Notes: generated from the letters alone by a model not told the origin. Positions 17,446 to 25,569 are shown, counted from the stretch's first letter. The stretch is DNA of 61,214 nucleotides from Fictibacillus nanhaiensis (GCF_023715445.1 NZ_JAMBOD010000011.1:1-61214), one strand, 5' to 3'. Numbers and translations are program-made.

Positions 17446-18391
17446 TCTTATCACCTTCTAGAACATCCAGGCCAATTGAAATCAATTTATAAACAGGCAT
17501 CTTTGTGATATTATCATTCAATAGAATATTACGAATTTTATCAAAACTAAATTCATCTTGGCCCTTAGATACCAATATTCCTAATGGTATAAATAACAGC
17601 ATATATATTTGTTGATCAATTCCAGTTTTGTTCTTAAAAATATCTAATCCAAACTCTTTATAAACAATTTTCAACACAGTGTTAAAGATATCAGCTAATC
17701 TGTCCGCTAATATTAAGTTATTTCTATTTTCTTGTATAAATTTATCCATTTGTTCATTTAATGGTGTCCTTTTAATATTCTCATTGTAAACTAATGCAAA
17801 AAATTTCAATATTTCTTCAGAATCTTTATATCTTGGATTAATGGGTTTATTATAAAATCCTCTCCATAATTGAGTATTATTTAAATTATTAATTGTATCA
17901 ATCATTATTCCGCTATACATACGATTTCGAAATTCTTGACTTGTTAAATTTGTTCCACCCATGTTAAGTCTATAGAAAATCTCTTCTACTACTTTGTCAT
18001 CATTCCATATATCTTCTACAACTGTAACACTTATTACTGAATTTAATAGTCTATCTCGTTCTTTATTTGGCAGGTCAAAAAATGTACTATATTGTAGCGT
18101 ACCTTTTAAATTAATTTTTAATTCATTATTGAAAAATGCATGAATTGTTCTTAATCTTTGAATACCATCAATAACTTTATATTTCCCATAACTTTTTTCA
18201 TCTTCATACAGAAAAATGGTGGGTACTGGAAAATTTCTGTATATAGAATCTATAAACAGACTTTGTTTTTTCTTACTCCATATAAAGTTCCTATAAATAT
18301 TAGTATCTATCTCTATTTGCTTATCCTCAATAAGCCTCATTATTTCAATTATCGACATAGATAAACTATAATATCTTAACTTTTCACTCAA
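17438..18391 (-). CDS. DUF262 domain protein (ParB/GmrS-like)
   Basis: 317 residues, TTG start at 18391 with an AGGGGAAG site. It has the DUF262 signature: DGIQRL at 75-80 (family DGQQRL) and FYRLNMGGTNLTSQEFRN at 139-156. There is no C-terminal DUF1524 nuclease domain, unlike GmrSD-type restriction enzymes, so the effector is probably the downstream HEPN-like protein. DUF262 domains are thought to hydrolyse nucleotides or sense modified DNA. A/T-rich and inside the putative island at the groEL 3' end. A role in phage defence is inference. Confidence 0.85.
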   Translation of the reverse strand: MSEKLRYYSLSMSIIEIMRLIEDKQIEIDTNIYRNFIWSKKKQSLFIDSIYRNFPVPTIFLYEDEKSYGKYKVIDGIQRLRTIHAFFNNELKINLKGTLQYSTFFDLPNKERDRLLNSVISVTVVEDIWNDDKVVEEIFYRLNMGGTNLTSQEFRNRMYSGIMIDTINNLNNTQLWRGFYNKPINPRYKDSEEILKFFALVYNENIKRTPLNEQMDKFIQENRNNLILADRLADIFNTVLKIVYKEFGLDIFKNKTGIDQQIYMLLFIPLGILVSKGQDEFSFDKIRNILLNDNITKMPVYKLISIGLDVLEGDKND

Positions 18392-18664
18392 TCTAACTTC
18401 CCCTTTTATCTTTTATTCCCACCTAATACGGGCTTTTGTTAATTTTATCATACTCTTCAAAAGATTAGTTGATCCTCTTCAACTATCCTGCACCGTTAGC
18501 TGAAAAAGCTCTTGAAAAACAGTATCAAAAAATTAAACCTTGTCTTATTGAATAGAAAAGGAACAATCCTTATGAAAAGAGCCATTTATTTAAAAAGAAC
18601 TCTAAGAAGTACAGTTTAAAAGCCTATTTTGGTTGAAAAGGAAAGAAAAAGGTTAGATATCTAT
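18392..18664. other. Intergenic remnant inside the island, right part
   Basis: No gene that I can support. 18478-18505 holds TTCAACTA...TTAGCTGAA, an imperfect inverted repeat around TCCTGCACCG. A 28-codon frame (18476-18559, reading ...PAPLAEKALEKQ...) ending in TAG looks like a scrap of coding sequence of unknown origin. Confidence 0.35.
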
Positions 18665-18684
18665 TGCTCATAATTTTGCTCATA
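18665..18684. repeat. Direct-repeat pair TGCTCATA, right end of island
   Basis: TGCTCATAATTTTGCTCATA, 19 of 20 bases identical to 16341-16360 and in the same orientation; lies about 100 bp inside the right att-like duplicate. Confidence 0.65.
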
Positions 18685-18785
18685 ATGTTTTTCGATTCTG
18701 TGTTGAAATATTCTATTTAATAGGTGAAACCCCTATTATTTCGATGGCTTTATAATTATATTTTCTTCTATTCTATATCTTGATG

Positions 18786-18804
18786 AATGGGCGGCATGAT
18801 GTAA
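18786..18804 (+). repeat. Putative attachment-site duplicate, right (groEL-terminus copy)
   Basis: AATGGGCGGcATGATGTAA, a second copy of the groEL end without the gene. Here the sequence continues into GCTGCCC, so GGGCGGC and GCTGCCC pair around the stop codon into a terminator-like hairpin. This is likely the original groEL terminus, displaced by the insertion. Interpreted as attR. Confidence 0.75.
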
Positions 18805-18859
18805 GCTGCCCTTCACTCCATAGTAATAAAGAATACTATTTTCTCGAAAGTGAGAAAAG

Positions 18860-18899
18860 AAAAAGACTACTTTCTAAAAACAAGGAAGTAGTCTTTTTC
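18860..18899. terminator. Bidirectional terminator
   Basis: AAAAAGACTACTTT / GAAGTAGTCTTTTT (one mismatch region) with an 11-nt loop; A-run on one side and T-run on the other. Probably the ancestral downstream terminator of groESL. Confidence 0.75.
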
Positions 18900-19058
18900 A
18901 AGTTATTGAAATTGGCTTATCAAGAGCTTTAAAAAATACATATTTAAATCAAAACTCATTAGAAATAGATATAAAAAGAAAATGATATTGTAAAAAATTT
19001 GAAGGATTTTGCATTTTTTGGTCGAATTTATTTACTAATACTATCTAGAGGTGATCAA

Positions 19059-20654
19059 TTGTTAAAACTTAGAATGGATTCATTAGAATGGGCATTGAAA
19101 CATATAGAGAACTATGGTGATACTGATATCTTCCCAGTTCCATTTGAATATAAAGCAATTAGGCATGTATGGGATACTAATATAAGAGAATTACCTAGTG
19201 GTACTACACTTAAAGAATTTTTGAGAAATCAAGATATGCTGCAGTGGAATGTAAGGGATTTTAGAAGAAGCCTTACACCAAAGCATAAATTTGGTTTTCG
19301 GTTATCAACCCAGTTAGATCCGTTGGATACTTTGGTATATCTTGCATTAGTTTATGAGATTGGCCAAGATATTGAACAAAAGAGGATACCTGTTGATAGG
19401 AATGTAAGTTTTTCTTATAGATTTAATCCAAATGATGACGGAAGAATGTTTGATTCTGAAATTCATTATGGAAGCTTCTTGAATTATTGTGAAGAGAAGG
19501 TTGATGAATTTGTAGGGGATGACACTATTGAGTATGTTGTAGTAGCAGACATCGCAGATTTTTTCCCTAGATTATATTTACATCCATTGGAAAATGCATT
19601 AAGTTCTTGTACTACAAAGTCAAATCACGCTCGTGCAATCAAGCGTCTACTAAACAGTTGGAATTATAGCATTTCTTATGGAATACCAGTTGGTCAGGAC
19701 GCATCAAGATTACTTGCCGAACTTACACTTAATGATATAGATGAAGGATTATTAAGTGAAGGTATAGACTTTTGTAGGTATGTTGATGATTTTAGGATAT
19801 TTTGTTCTAGTGAAAAAGAAGCTTATCAACAATTAGCTTTGTTAGCGGAAATGTTGTTTGAAAATCATGGTTTAACCTTACAACAACATAAAACTAGGAT
19901 AGTACCTGTTGATGAATTCAGAAGGAATTATTTAAAATCTGAAGAGTCTATAGAGATTCAAAGGTTATCAGATGAATTTTTAGGAATTATACAAGAAATG
20001 GGGATAGATGACCCATACGGTGAAATCGATTATGATATTTTACCAGATGAAATGCAGGAACAAATAAATAGTTTAAACCTTGTGGCAATTCTTCAAGAAC
20101 AAATTGATTCAGATAACGCTGATGCAAAAATAGTCGGATTTGTTTTGAGAAGGATGGCTCAATTAAAAAACGCCGATGCCTTAGAATTAGTCTTAGATAA
20201 TATAGATAAATTATATACAGCTTTCCAACATATCTTTATTTACATTAACGAATTAGAACTAAGTGTTTCTCAAAAGGTGGAAGTAAGTGAAAAACTAATA
20301 GGAATATTAGAAGATTCCATTGTAGGGCATTTAGAATTCCACAGAATGTGGCTATTTAAAACTTTTAGTAACGGAACAGGATGGAATATTGATAGATTAG
20401 CTACATACTATAATGAATATTTCGATGACTTTTCAAGAAGAAAAATAATTTTGGCTCTTGGTAAAGCAAATCAACAATCGTGGTTTAAGACTAGGAAAAG
20501 AAATATAATGCAATTGCCTAATTGGCAACGAAGAGCATTTTTAGCTTCTGCGAACTGCCTTCCCGGCGATGAAGCAAATCATTGGTACCGTTCAATCCTA
20601 CCAAGATTGGATATATTAGAGGTAGCAGTAGTAAAGTGGGCAGAGAGTAGGTAA
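19059..20654 (+). CDS. Reverse transcriptase of the Abi/UG (defence-associated) type
   Basis: 531 residues from TTG 19059, which has an AGAGGTGA site; the frame is open to 18999 but without a ribosome site. RT motifs in order: VVADIADFFPRLYLHPLENAL (catalytic DIAD about 164-167), YGIPVGQDASRLLAELTLNDID (207-228), RYVDDFRIF with the catalytic YVDD (241-244), and LTLQQHKTRI (272-281). The remaining ~220 residues look alpha-helical with no maturase, HNH or protease domain. YVDD rather than YADD and the lack of an adjacent ncRNA-like inverted repeat make a retron unlikely. The likely role is phage defence (inference). The exact UG/DRT class is not readable. A/T-rich. Confidence 0.85.
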   Translation: MLKLRMDSLEWALKHIENYGDTDIFPVPFEYKAIRHVWDTNIRELPSGTTLKEFLRNQDMLQWNVRDFRRSLTPKHKFGFRLSTQLDPLDTLVYLALVYEIGQDIEQKRIPVDRNVSFSYRFNPNDDGRMFDSEIHYGSFLNYCEEKVDEFVGDDTIEYVVVADIADFFPRLYLHPLENALSSCTTKSNHARAIKRLLNSWNYSISYGIPVGQDASRLLAELTLNDIDEGLLSEGIDFCRYVDDFRIFCSSEKEAYQQLALLAEMLFENHGLTLQQHKTRIVPVDEFRRNYLKSEESIEIQRLSDEFLGIIQEMGIDDPYGEIDYDILPDEMQEQINSLNLVAILQEQIDSDNADAKIVGFVLRRMAQLKNADALELVLDNIDKLYTAFQHIFIYINELELSVSQKVEVSEKLIGILEDSIVGHLEFHRMWLFKTFSNGTGWNIDRLATYYNEYFDDFSRRKIILALGKANQQSWFKTRKRNIMQLPNWQRRAFLASANCLPGDEANHWYRSILPRLDILEVAVVKWAESR

Positions 20655-20722
20655 ACAAAGTAATATTATGTTAAGAACTAGGGAAAATTGAGTATTTCTA
20701 ATTGAAAAGTAAGAATGAGGAA

Positions 20723-20758
20723 TGAGCCGCCAATTCAATAATGGTGGCTTTTTCTTTT
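20723..20758 (+). terminator. Terminator downstream of the reverse transcriptase
   Basis: AGCCGCCA / TGGTGGCT stem, about 9-nt loop, TTTTTCTTTT tail. Confidence 0.85.
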
Positions 20759-20837
20759 GAGGACTGACAATCTTGTTCAATAAAACAGAAAAAGACTTAG
20801 CAAAACAAAACCAATTTATTAAAACAAAGAAGGGGTT

Positions 20838-21101
20838 TTGGTTGGAGATAAGCTGATAAAGAATAGAGAGTGTACTAGGTGTAAACAAGCAAAAAGTATA
20901 TTTGATTTTAAGAAAGATAAACGTAGAGAGGCAGGTAGAAGCTCTTGGTGCAAAACTTGCCATACGGGACAGTCAAAGGAGTATAGAGCACGAGTACCGT
21001 ATCTTGATCGAATAGATTTAGATAAAGAGATTGATAAAAAGAGAGGTGGAGAGAAAAGTACCCTGAAAAAGTGGCTAACCAAGCTTTATCCAGTGAAGTA
21101 G
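20838..21101 (+). CDS. Small zinc-finger protein resembling the N-terminus of phage HNH endonucleases
   Basis: 87 residues with two Cys pairs: CTRC (12-15) and CKTC (38-41), and the FDFKKDKRREAGRSSWC stretch typical of the zinc-ribbon at the front of phage-type HNH endonucleases. The C-terminal HNH half is absent, so it is a stand-alone finger or a truncated nuclease. TTG start with an AAGAAGGGG site, spacing rather short. It follows the RT gene and its terminator and belongs to the same accessory zone. Function unknown. Confidence 0.5.
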   Translation: MVGDKLIKNRECTRCKQAKSIFDFKKDKRREAGRSSWCKTCHTGQSKEYRARVPYLDRIDLDKEIDKKRGGEKSTLKKWLTKLYPVK

Positions 21102-21224
21102 TCTATGTACTTTAGAATGATTACATTAAGAACTCTGTTTTTTCCTAAAACTGAAGCTGTAATCGCTGTTTTAAGTAGAATCGAGTGGAATGCTACATTT
21201 TCCTTACTAGGAAACTATAAAAGA

Positions 21225-21265
21225 GGCTTCTTATAAGTTGAACAAACTTGTGAGAAGCTTTTTTC
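21225..21265 (+). terminator. Terminator after the zinc-finger gene
   Basis: GCTTCTTATAAGTT / AACTTGTGAGAAGC 14-bp stem with a GAACA-type loop and a T-run. Nothing else of note between 21102 and 21361. Confidence 0.82.
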
Positions 21266-21361
21266 TATCTGTTATAGAGTTATTCTAATTAATAAACTAA
21301 AGAAGGTTCATGTAGTTTTTCCCGTAACGAAAAGAAAATTTTAAAAGACTATAATTTTCTA

Positions 21362-21660
21362 TTGGCTCTTTTCTAAAAGACTGTTGCTTTTAGGTCATTT
21401 TTGTAAAGAGTATTCATTGACAAGTTGATTGAAGTGCAAGATGCGAGACTCCTGCGGGAGCAGCGTGCCTACCACCTGAGAATCCATCTCGCAAGGCATG
21501 CGACGAGGAAGCCCGTTTCGGTAGGATAGCCTTGCAGACGCAGGAGCACACATGCTTCCTTGAATATCCATCTTCCACTAAGGCTCACGGCACGCCCCGC
21601 GGAAAGCGAGCATCCTGAAACGGAAATCAAACACTCCTCGAAAATAGCCTTTTTATTTCA
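21362..21660. repeat. Dispersed G+C-rich intergenic repeat, copy 2 (different core)
   Basis: Shares its ends with 9953-10168: TTGGCTCTTTTCTAAAAGAC, CATTGACAAGTTG, GCGAGACTCCTG on the left; GGCTCACGGCACGCCCC, GCGGAAAGCGAGCATCCTGAA, CGGAAATCAA on the right. The centre (about 21455-21590) is longer and unrelated, with its own pairings CCTACC / GGTAGG and CTCGCA / TGCGACGAG. No coding sequence. Confidence 0.72.
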
Positions 21661-21691
21661 CTGATTATTGGATAACTGTTAGTTTTGTGAA

Positions 21692-22873
21692 TTACTTCTC
21701 TACTTTTTCACCAAAAGCTTCTGGAATCATCGTAAAGCCTTCAATAACAGTATCTTCTTCCACTTCAATCATTAAGTAACGTTTACCACTAAGATGAACT
21801 TGTTTAACAAACTTTAAGTCTTGTGGACTGATCGAAATGTTAGCAACCTTCGTATTGATTTTAATCGACTTCGAATTATACTTTGGCACGACGCTGCTCG
21901 CTTTTATCTCATATTTGTCATCATCAATCACTTTTTGGAAGGCAGTTTCTACCTTTTCCGTACTAACATCTTCAATGCCGCTCATCTTTAAAACGCGTTC
22001 AACGTCCTTGGAATCTAATTTTGGGTGTTCTTCCTCTTCATTTTCTTCGATCATACGGTTAATCTCTTCATACACATTTGAGAGCGTTGATGTATTTAAT
22101 TGATCCCTTGTTACGTCTTTAATGATTTCTTCAAAAACGATTTTATCGTCTTTTGCCGTCATCGTTTCTTCGCTGTTCAACACGTTCTCGATGAATTCAT
22201 GATCAGGCTCATGCACTTTCCCTGCTGAATAGAGAATGTGGTTCACATTTGCTGCATTATCACTAAAACAAGGGAAGAGGAATCCTCCGATTGGCGCATT
22301 CAGATTAATGATAGGATCGACCACAAAATTGTACTTGAACTCTTTTTCAACATAATCAAAAAGCAGCTCTTTTTTTGGCTCTTGTGTATTGTTTATGCTG
22401 CACAGAATAAAGGGGAAAGAGTAAACGGTATCTCGTTCACTTACCTCGGCCTCCTCATTTCTGCGTTTCGTCGGCTTAAAATATTCTCCGCGAATAAATG
22501 TAATGACAATATCCATCTCGTATTGTCGATTTAAAAGCATTTTACCTACCATTTGGAGCATTCGCTCTTTCCAGTCTTCCACATCACTGCTGAGTAAGCC
22601 TTGATGCAAAATGAGCTGGCTGTTGTTTTCAGCATCCCTTTTAAATTTTAATTCAAAGAGCTTCTCATCTAAACTTCCGCCAAGTAATTTTTTGAAGTTA
22701 TTCAAAAACAGCTCTTGTTGCTCTGAATCCAGCATTTCGAAAGGCTGACTCTGGTGATGATAGATTTCACTTGATTCCTTCATAATATAGACATTAAAGA
22801 TGTTGAAGATTTTGAGTGAATCATTATCTTTTTTAAATTGCTTCCGAATCTGTGCGATATCTTTTTTGTTCAT
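21692..22873 (-). CDS. DUF4317 family protein
   Basis: 393 residues from ATG 22873 (MNKKDIAQIRKQFK...), with AGGAGTG upstream; a GTG at 22885 overlaps that site. The opening MNKKDIAxIRKQFK and the following FNVYIMK match DUF4317 proteins found in many Firmicutes. Soluble, with an acidic low-complexity stretch (NEEEEHP, about 275-285). No enzymatic motif is recognised and function is unknown. Monocistronic, and not preceded by recognised partners. Confidence 0.8.
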   Translation of the reverse strand: MNKKDIAQIRKQFKKDNDSLKIFNIFNVYIMKESSEIYHHQSQPFEMLDSEQQELFLNNFKKLLGGSLDEKLFELKFKRDAENNSQLILHQGLLSSDVEDWKERMLQMVGKMLLNRQYEMDIVITFIRGEYFKPTKRRNEEAEVSERDTVYSFPFILCSINNTQEPKKELLFDYVEKEFKYNFVVDPIINLNAPIGGFLFPCFSDNAANVNHILYSAGKVHEPDHEFIENVLNSEETMTAKDDKIVFEEIIKDVTRDQLNTSTLSNVYEEINRMIEENEEEEHPKLDSKDVERVLKMSGIEDVSTEKVETAFQKVIDDDKYEIKASSVVPKYNSKSIKINTKVANISISPQDLKFVKQVHLSGKRYLMIEVEEDTVIEGFTMIPEAFGEKVEK

Positions 22874-23002
22874 GATTAAATACACTCCTATTTTGCTCTG
22901 ATATGTAAATTCGAAGGTGAAAAGTCTCTACATTCTTAGCTTTAAGTATCATTAATTTTAACATTTAGGCGAAGTTAATTGTGAAGGGGATTTTTCGCAA
23001 AA

Positions 23003-23030
23003 AAAATCTCCTCAGTTTTGAGGAGATCTT
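23003..23030 (-). terminator. Terminator of the lipoprotein gene
   Basis: AATCTCCTCA / TGAGGAGATT perfect stem; on the minus strand followed by a long T-run. Confidence 0.88.
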
Positions 23031-23031
23031 C

Positions 23032-23439
23032 CTATATATTTAACAACTCTTTTAATTTGGCAACATCTGTTTTCTGTAATGTATAGCCTGTATGAGTATC
23101 CTGAACATTCATTATCATTCCACCATTATCTTCTTTTCGTAACCAGAGAAAAAAGTTTTCTTTATTGCCCTTTGAATCTATTAAGCTAATTTCAAAATTG
23201 CTTTTTGCCACATCTAATATTCCTTGTATTTTTTCAGCAGATTGTATAGCGTCTCGAGCGATTTTTATTTCCTTTTCTTTATAAAATGTTTTATTTACTT
23301 TACCCGTAACTTTTAATTTTTCTAATGTTTCTTGAGTGTTCTTTTGATGGGTAGTTCCATTTGTTTCTGAAGTAATGTTACACCCTGAAAATAAGATGGA
23401 ACAGACGACTATAGAAAAAATAATAAATCCCTTTTTCAT
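23032..23439 (-). CDS. Small secreted lipoprotein, unknown function
   Basis: 135 residues from the ATG at 23439 (MKKGFIIFS...), preceded by AGGGGTG; the 20 upstream in-frame residues do not look like a leader. Signal peptide with lipobox ILFSGC, so it should be lipid-anchored on the outer face of the membrane. The mature part is a small alpha/beta domain without a family I recognise. Own terminator; no clear operon partners. Confidence 0.72.
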   Translation of the reverse strand: MKKGFIIFSIVVCSILFSGCNITSETNGTTHQKNTQETLEKLKVTGKVNKTFYKEKEIKIARDAIQSAEKIQGILDVAKSNFEISLIDSKGNKENFFLWLRKEDNGGMIMNVQDTHTGYTLQKTDVAKLKELLNI

Positions 23440-23540
23440 TTTTACACCCCTAAAATCCAACTTATAAAGTAAGTCGTAATTTGTTTTAAAAAGTTTCAAG
23501 GTTTATAAATAGTCTAACTATTCCCGAAGGTCACTAAGAA

Positions 23541-23586
23541 ACCCCTATCATGCAGCCTTTCTTAAAAGGCGATGCTTTATAGGGGT
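23541..23586 (-). terminator. Terminator of the ECF S-component gene
   Basis: ACCCCTAT / ATAGGGGT outer stem with an inner GCCTTT / AAAGGC stem; TTTCTTA tail on the minus strand. Confidence 0.65.
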
Positions 23587-23627
23587 AAATTTAAAAATAA
23601 GCGCTACTGCAAAAGCAACTTCTATAT

Positions 23628-24152
23628 CTATATAACTCTCTTCTTAATACGAGCTACAAGTGGTACTACAATGATACCGGCTATTACAACCTGCATGACG
23701 TTGCCAGGAATTGATCCGAATGGCTGGATCCAGTTACTATAGAGGATTACTTCAGCAAAATAATAGCCTACAATTTTAATAATAAGGGCAATCGCAACTG
23801 CCATTGAGTATACAACAGCTCTTTTGCCTGGGACTTTTTCGGATATAAGACCGGCTACATAGCCCATTGCACCAACTATGAAGAAGGTAAATGGCGCCCA
23901 CACTGTCCAACCGGAGATAATATCAAAGAGGCCCATACCAAAGGCGCCAGCTATAGCTCCTGTTTTTCTGCCGAAAACGAATGCTGCTATAAATAGGGGA
24001 ACGTTCCCGAGATGGATTAGGCCGCCGTTACCCATTATCGGGAGTTTTAGGTTGATGAACATGGTAGCTACAAGAGTTAATGCGACGAAAAGTGCATTGA
24101 TTACTAACGCTTTTGTTTTATTCGTTTCTATCGGTGAAAATGTTGTATTCAC
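23628..24152 (-). CDS. ECF transporter S component (vitamin-type substrate-binding subunit)
   Basis: 174 residues, about six membrane spans, with the pattern of ECF-transporter S components (N-terminal ALVINALFVALTLVAT helix, LIHLGNVPLFIAAFVFGRKTGAIAGAFGMGLFD in the middle). Such proteins bind a vitamin or precursor and use a shared EcfA1A2T module encoded elsewhere. No vitamin-biosynthesis neighbour and no riboswitch that I can see upstream, so the substrate is open. The 5' region 24153-24499 carries a TATAAT-like -10 (minus strand, near 24230) and a small hairpin; nothing else. Confidence 0.82.
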   Translation of the reverse strand: MNTTFSPIETNKTKALVINALFVALTLVATMFINLKLPIMGNGGLIHLGNVPLFIAAFVFGRKTGAIAGAFGMGLFDIISGWTVWAPFTFFIVGAMGYVAGLISEKVPGKRAVVYSMAVAIALIIKIVGYYFAEVILYSNWIQPFGSIPGNVMQVVIAGIIVVPLVARIKKRVI

Positions 24153-24430
24153 AAAATAACCTCTTTCGTTTAATAGTATGATTTTACTTAATTTCAGATT
24201 ATGAATGGAGAATTCCCCGCTAACTCATTATATCTGTCTCTTACGTCTAAGAAAACAGCTATTTTATCGGTAAATGATACTAAAAAGAGAAAGCTCTTTA
24301 CTAATAAAGAGGGAGTCTTTAGTATGTTAATATAATTTGTTTATCATGATAATTTTTGGAACCAAAGCACAAAACAAGGTTTATCACTTCGAATGCCTAT
24401 AATAGGCGAATTATCAGCTGCTTTAGGTTC

Positions 24431-24447
24431 GTATCGCTGGGCGATAT
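24431..24447. promoter_or_regulatory. Palindrome GTATCGC-N3-GCGATAT, copy upstream of the MerR-like gene
   Basis: GTATCGCtgGGCGATAT, 53 bp before the start codon. 15 of 17 bases match the downstream copy at 25230-25246; half-sites TATCGC and GCGATA are perfect in both. Confidence 0.65.
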
Positions 24448-24499
24448 AACTTATAATAGATATAAATAACATGATATTGAGTAGAAAAGGAGGTCCGAT

Positions 24500-25207
24500 A
24501 TGCGACGTGATATACAACCGAACGAACGAGCATTTTCATCAAAGGAAGTAGCAGAAGAAGTAGGTATTGCCACACCAACTGTCCGGAAGTATGGACAGAT
24601 TTTAGAACGGAACGGGTATGAATTTTTGAAAGACGGCGACCGCCGTATCTTTGTTCAATCAGACATCGAATCGCTTATAGCGTTGCGCGATACAGACAAA
24701 CCATTGGACGATACAGCAAAAGAACTTGTGCTACAACAAAAAGAAAGATTAATAGTATCCAATGAAACGGACGTAGCGATACCCGATACATATGAAACTC
24801 TACCCCAGGATCCCAATCATTTAAAAGAGGTCTTAATGGTATTGGCCAATGAACTAGCAGCTGCACGTGAAATGAATGTTCAACTGACAAACGATATGTC
24901 GCAGCTTAAAATAACGGTTTCCCGACTTCAACAAGATCACCATGTTATAAGTTCTACGATTGGAAATGCAGCGCAAAAAACGAACGCTAAAATTGAAAAG
25001 TTAACTAATCAACAAAAGGATCATTACGAAACATTATTGCAGCAAGAAAAAGAAAAAAGTGAACTCCTACAAAAAGAAATACAAAATATGCGAGAAGAAC
25101 AGACAAAAGAGTGGCGTTTACAAAATGATTTTAATAAACGTTTAGAAGAAGTGATACAAAAACCTAAAAGTAAATGGGAGGGGCTATTCTCCCTATTTCG
25201 AAAATAA
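24500..25207 (+). CDS. MerR-type HTH protein with long coiled coil (DUF3967-like)
   Basis: 235 residues. An N-terminal winged-helix of MerR type (about 11-62: FSSKEVAEEVGIATPTVRKYGQ...) is followed by a linker and a long glutamine/glutamate-rich coiled coil (about 105-225), ending in a basic aromatic tail. The build recalls DUF3967 proteins of Bacillus plasmids and the chromosome-anchoring protein RacA. ATG with an AAAGGAGG site. A near-perfect 17-bp palindrome flanks the gene on each side, suggesting autoregulation or a segregation-type locus. Role unproven. Confidence 0.8.
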   Translation: MRRDIQPNERAFSSKEVAEEVGIATPTVRKYGQILERNGYEFLKDGDRRIFVQSDIESLIALRDTDKPLDDTAKELVLQQKERLIVSNETDVAIPDTYETLPQDPNHLKEVLMVLANELAAAREMNVQLTNDMSQLKITVSRLQQDHHVISSTIGNAAQKTNAKIEKLTNQQKDHYETLLQQEKEKSELLQKEIQNMREEQTKEWRLQNDFNKRLEEVIQKPKSKWEGLFSLFRK

Positions 25208-25229
25208 TGTGGCCATTATTCTTTGTTTC

Positions 25230-25246
25230 GTATCGCGTGGCGATAT
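25230..25246. promoter_or_regulatory. Palindrome GTATCGC-N3-GCGATAT, copy downstream of the MerR-like gene
   Basis: GTATCGCgtGGCGATAT, 23 bp after the stop codon, matching 24431-24447. A third related palindrome, TATCG-ATACG-CGATA, lies near 25298-25312. Confidence 0.65.
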
Positions 25247-25301
25247 GTATTTCTAAATATCTCTAACTTGCCTTGTTCATCATATATCCAGGGAATATAT
25301 C

Positions 25302-25455
25302 GATACGCGATACGGACCATCTACATGGAGTGCCGCTTCTTATGTATTGATAGAAAAAAGTAAAACTGATGTAGTGATACCCGATACATGTGACAATTTA
25401 CCAGCATCTTCATCTAAATTCGACCATTTCCCGAGAAATATCTACAAATTCTGAG
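25302..25455 (+). pseudogene. Decayed fragment of a paralogue of the MerR-like gene
   Basis: An open stretch of about 50 codons without a start contains TDVVIPDTCDNLP, close to TDVAIPDTYETLP of the intact gene (24766-24804), at the DNA level GTGATACCCGATACAT. It is preceded by a CGATAC-rich segment matching the RDT region. The HTH and coiled coil are missing. This looks like a partial duplication after loss of selection. Confidence 0.55.
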
Positions 25456-25527
25456 TTGGTATTTACAAATCTTTGAGCCCATTATTAAATAGCAATAATT
25501 TATTTTCAAAAGAACCGTAAAGGAGGG

Positions 25528-25569
25528 GGTCTTTCATTCGTTCGATGAACTGGTGTGCGGCCTTTTTTC
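25528..25569 (+). terminator. Hairpin related to 16388-16430
   Basis: GGTCTTTCATTCGTTC / GAACTGGTGTGCGGCC (mostly paired with G-U) then TTTTTTCT. Same outline and flanks as the hairpin after groEL. The rest of 25456-25740 shows no gene. Confidence 0.55.

Noticed and set aside
19059-20654. Retron reverse transcriptase
   Set aside because: The active site is YVDD rather than YADD, the downstream VTG-type region is not seen, and no msr/msd-like inverted repeats flank the gene.
16288-21101. Integrase or transposase gene for the accessory zone
   Set aside because: I checked both strands; none of the open frames has tyrosine or serine recombinase or DDE motifs.
24153-24260. preQ1, TPP or other vitamin riboswitch before the ECF S-component
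   Set aside because: Read on the minus strand, the leader lacks the conserved cores of these classes; only a TATAAT-like -10 is visible.
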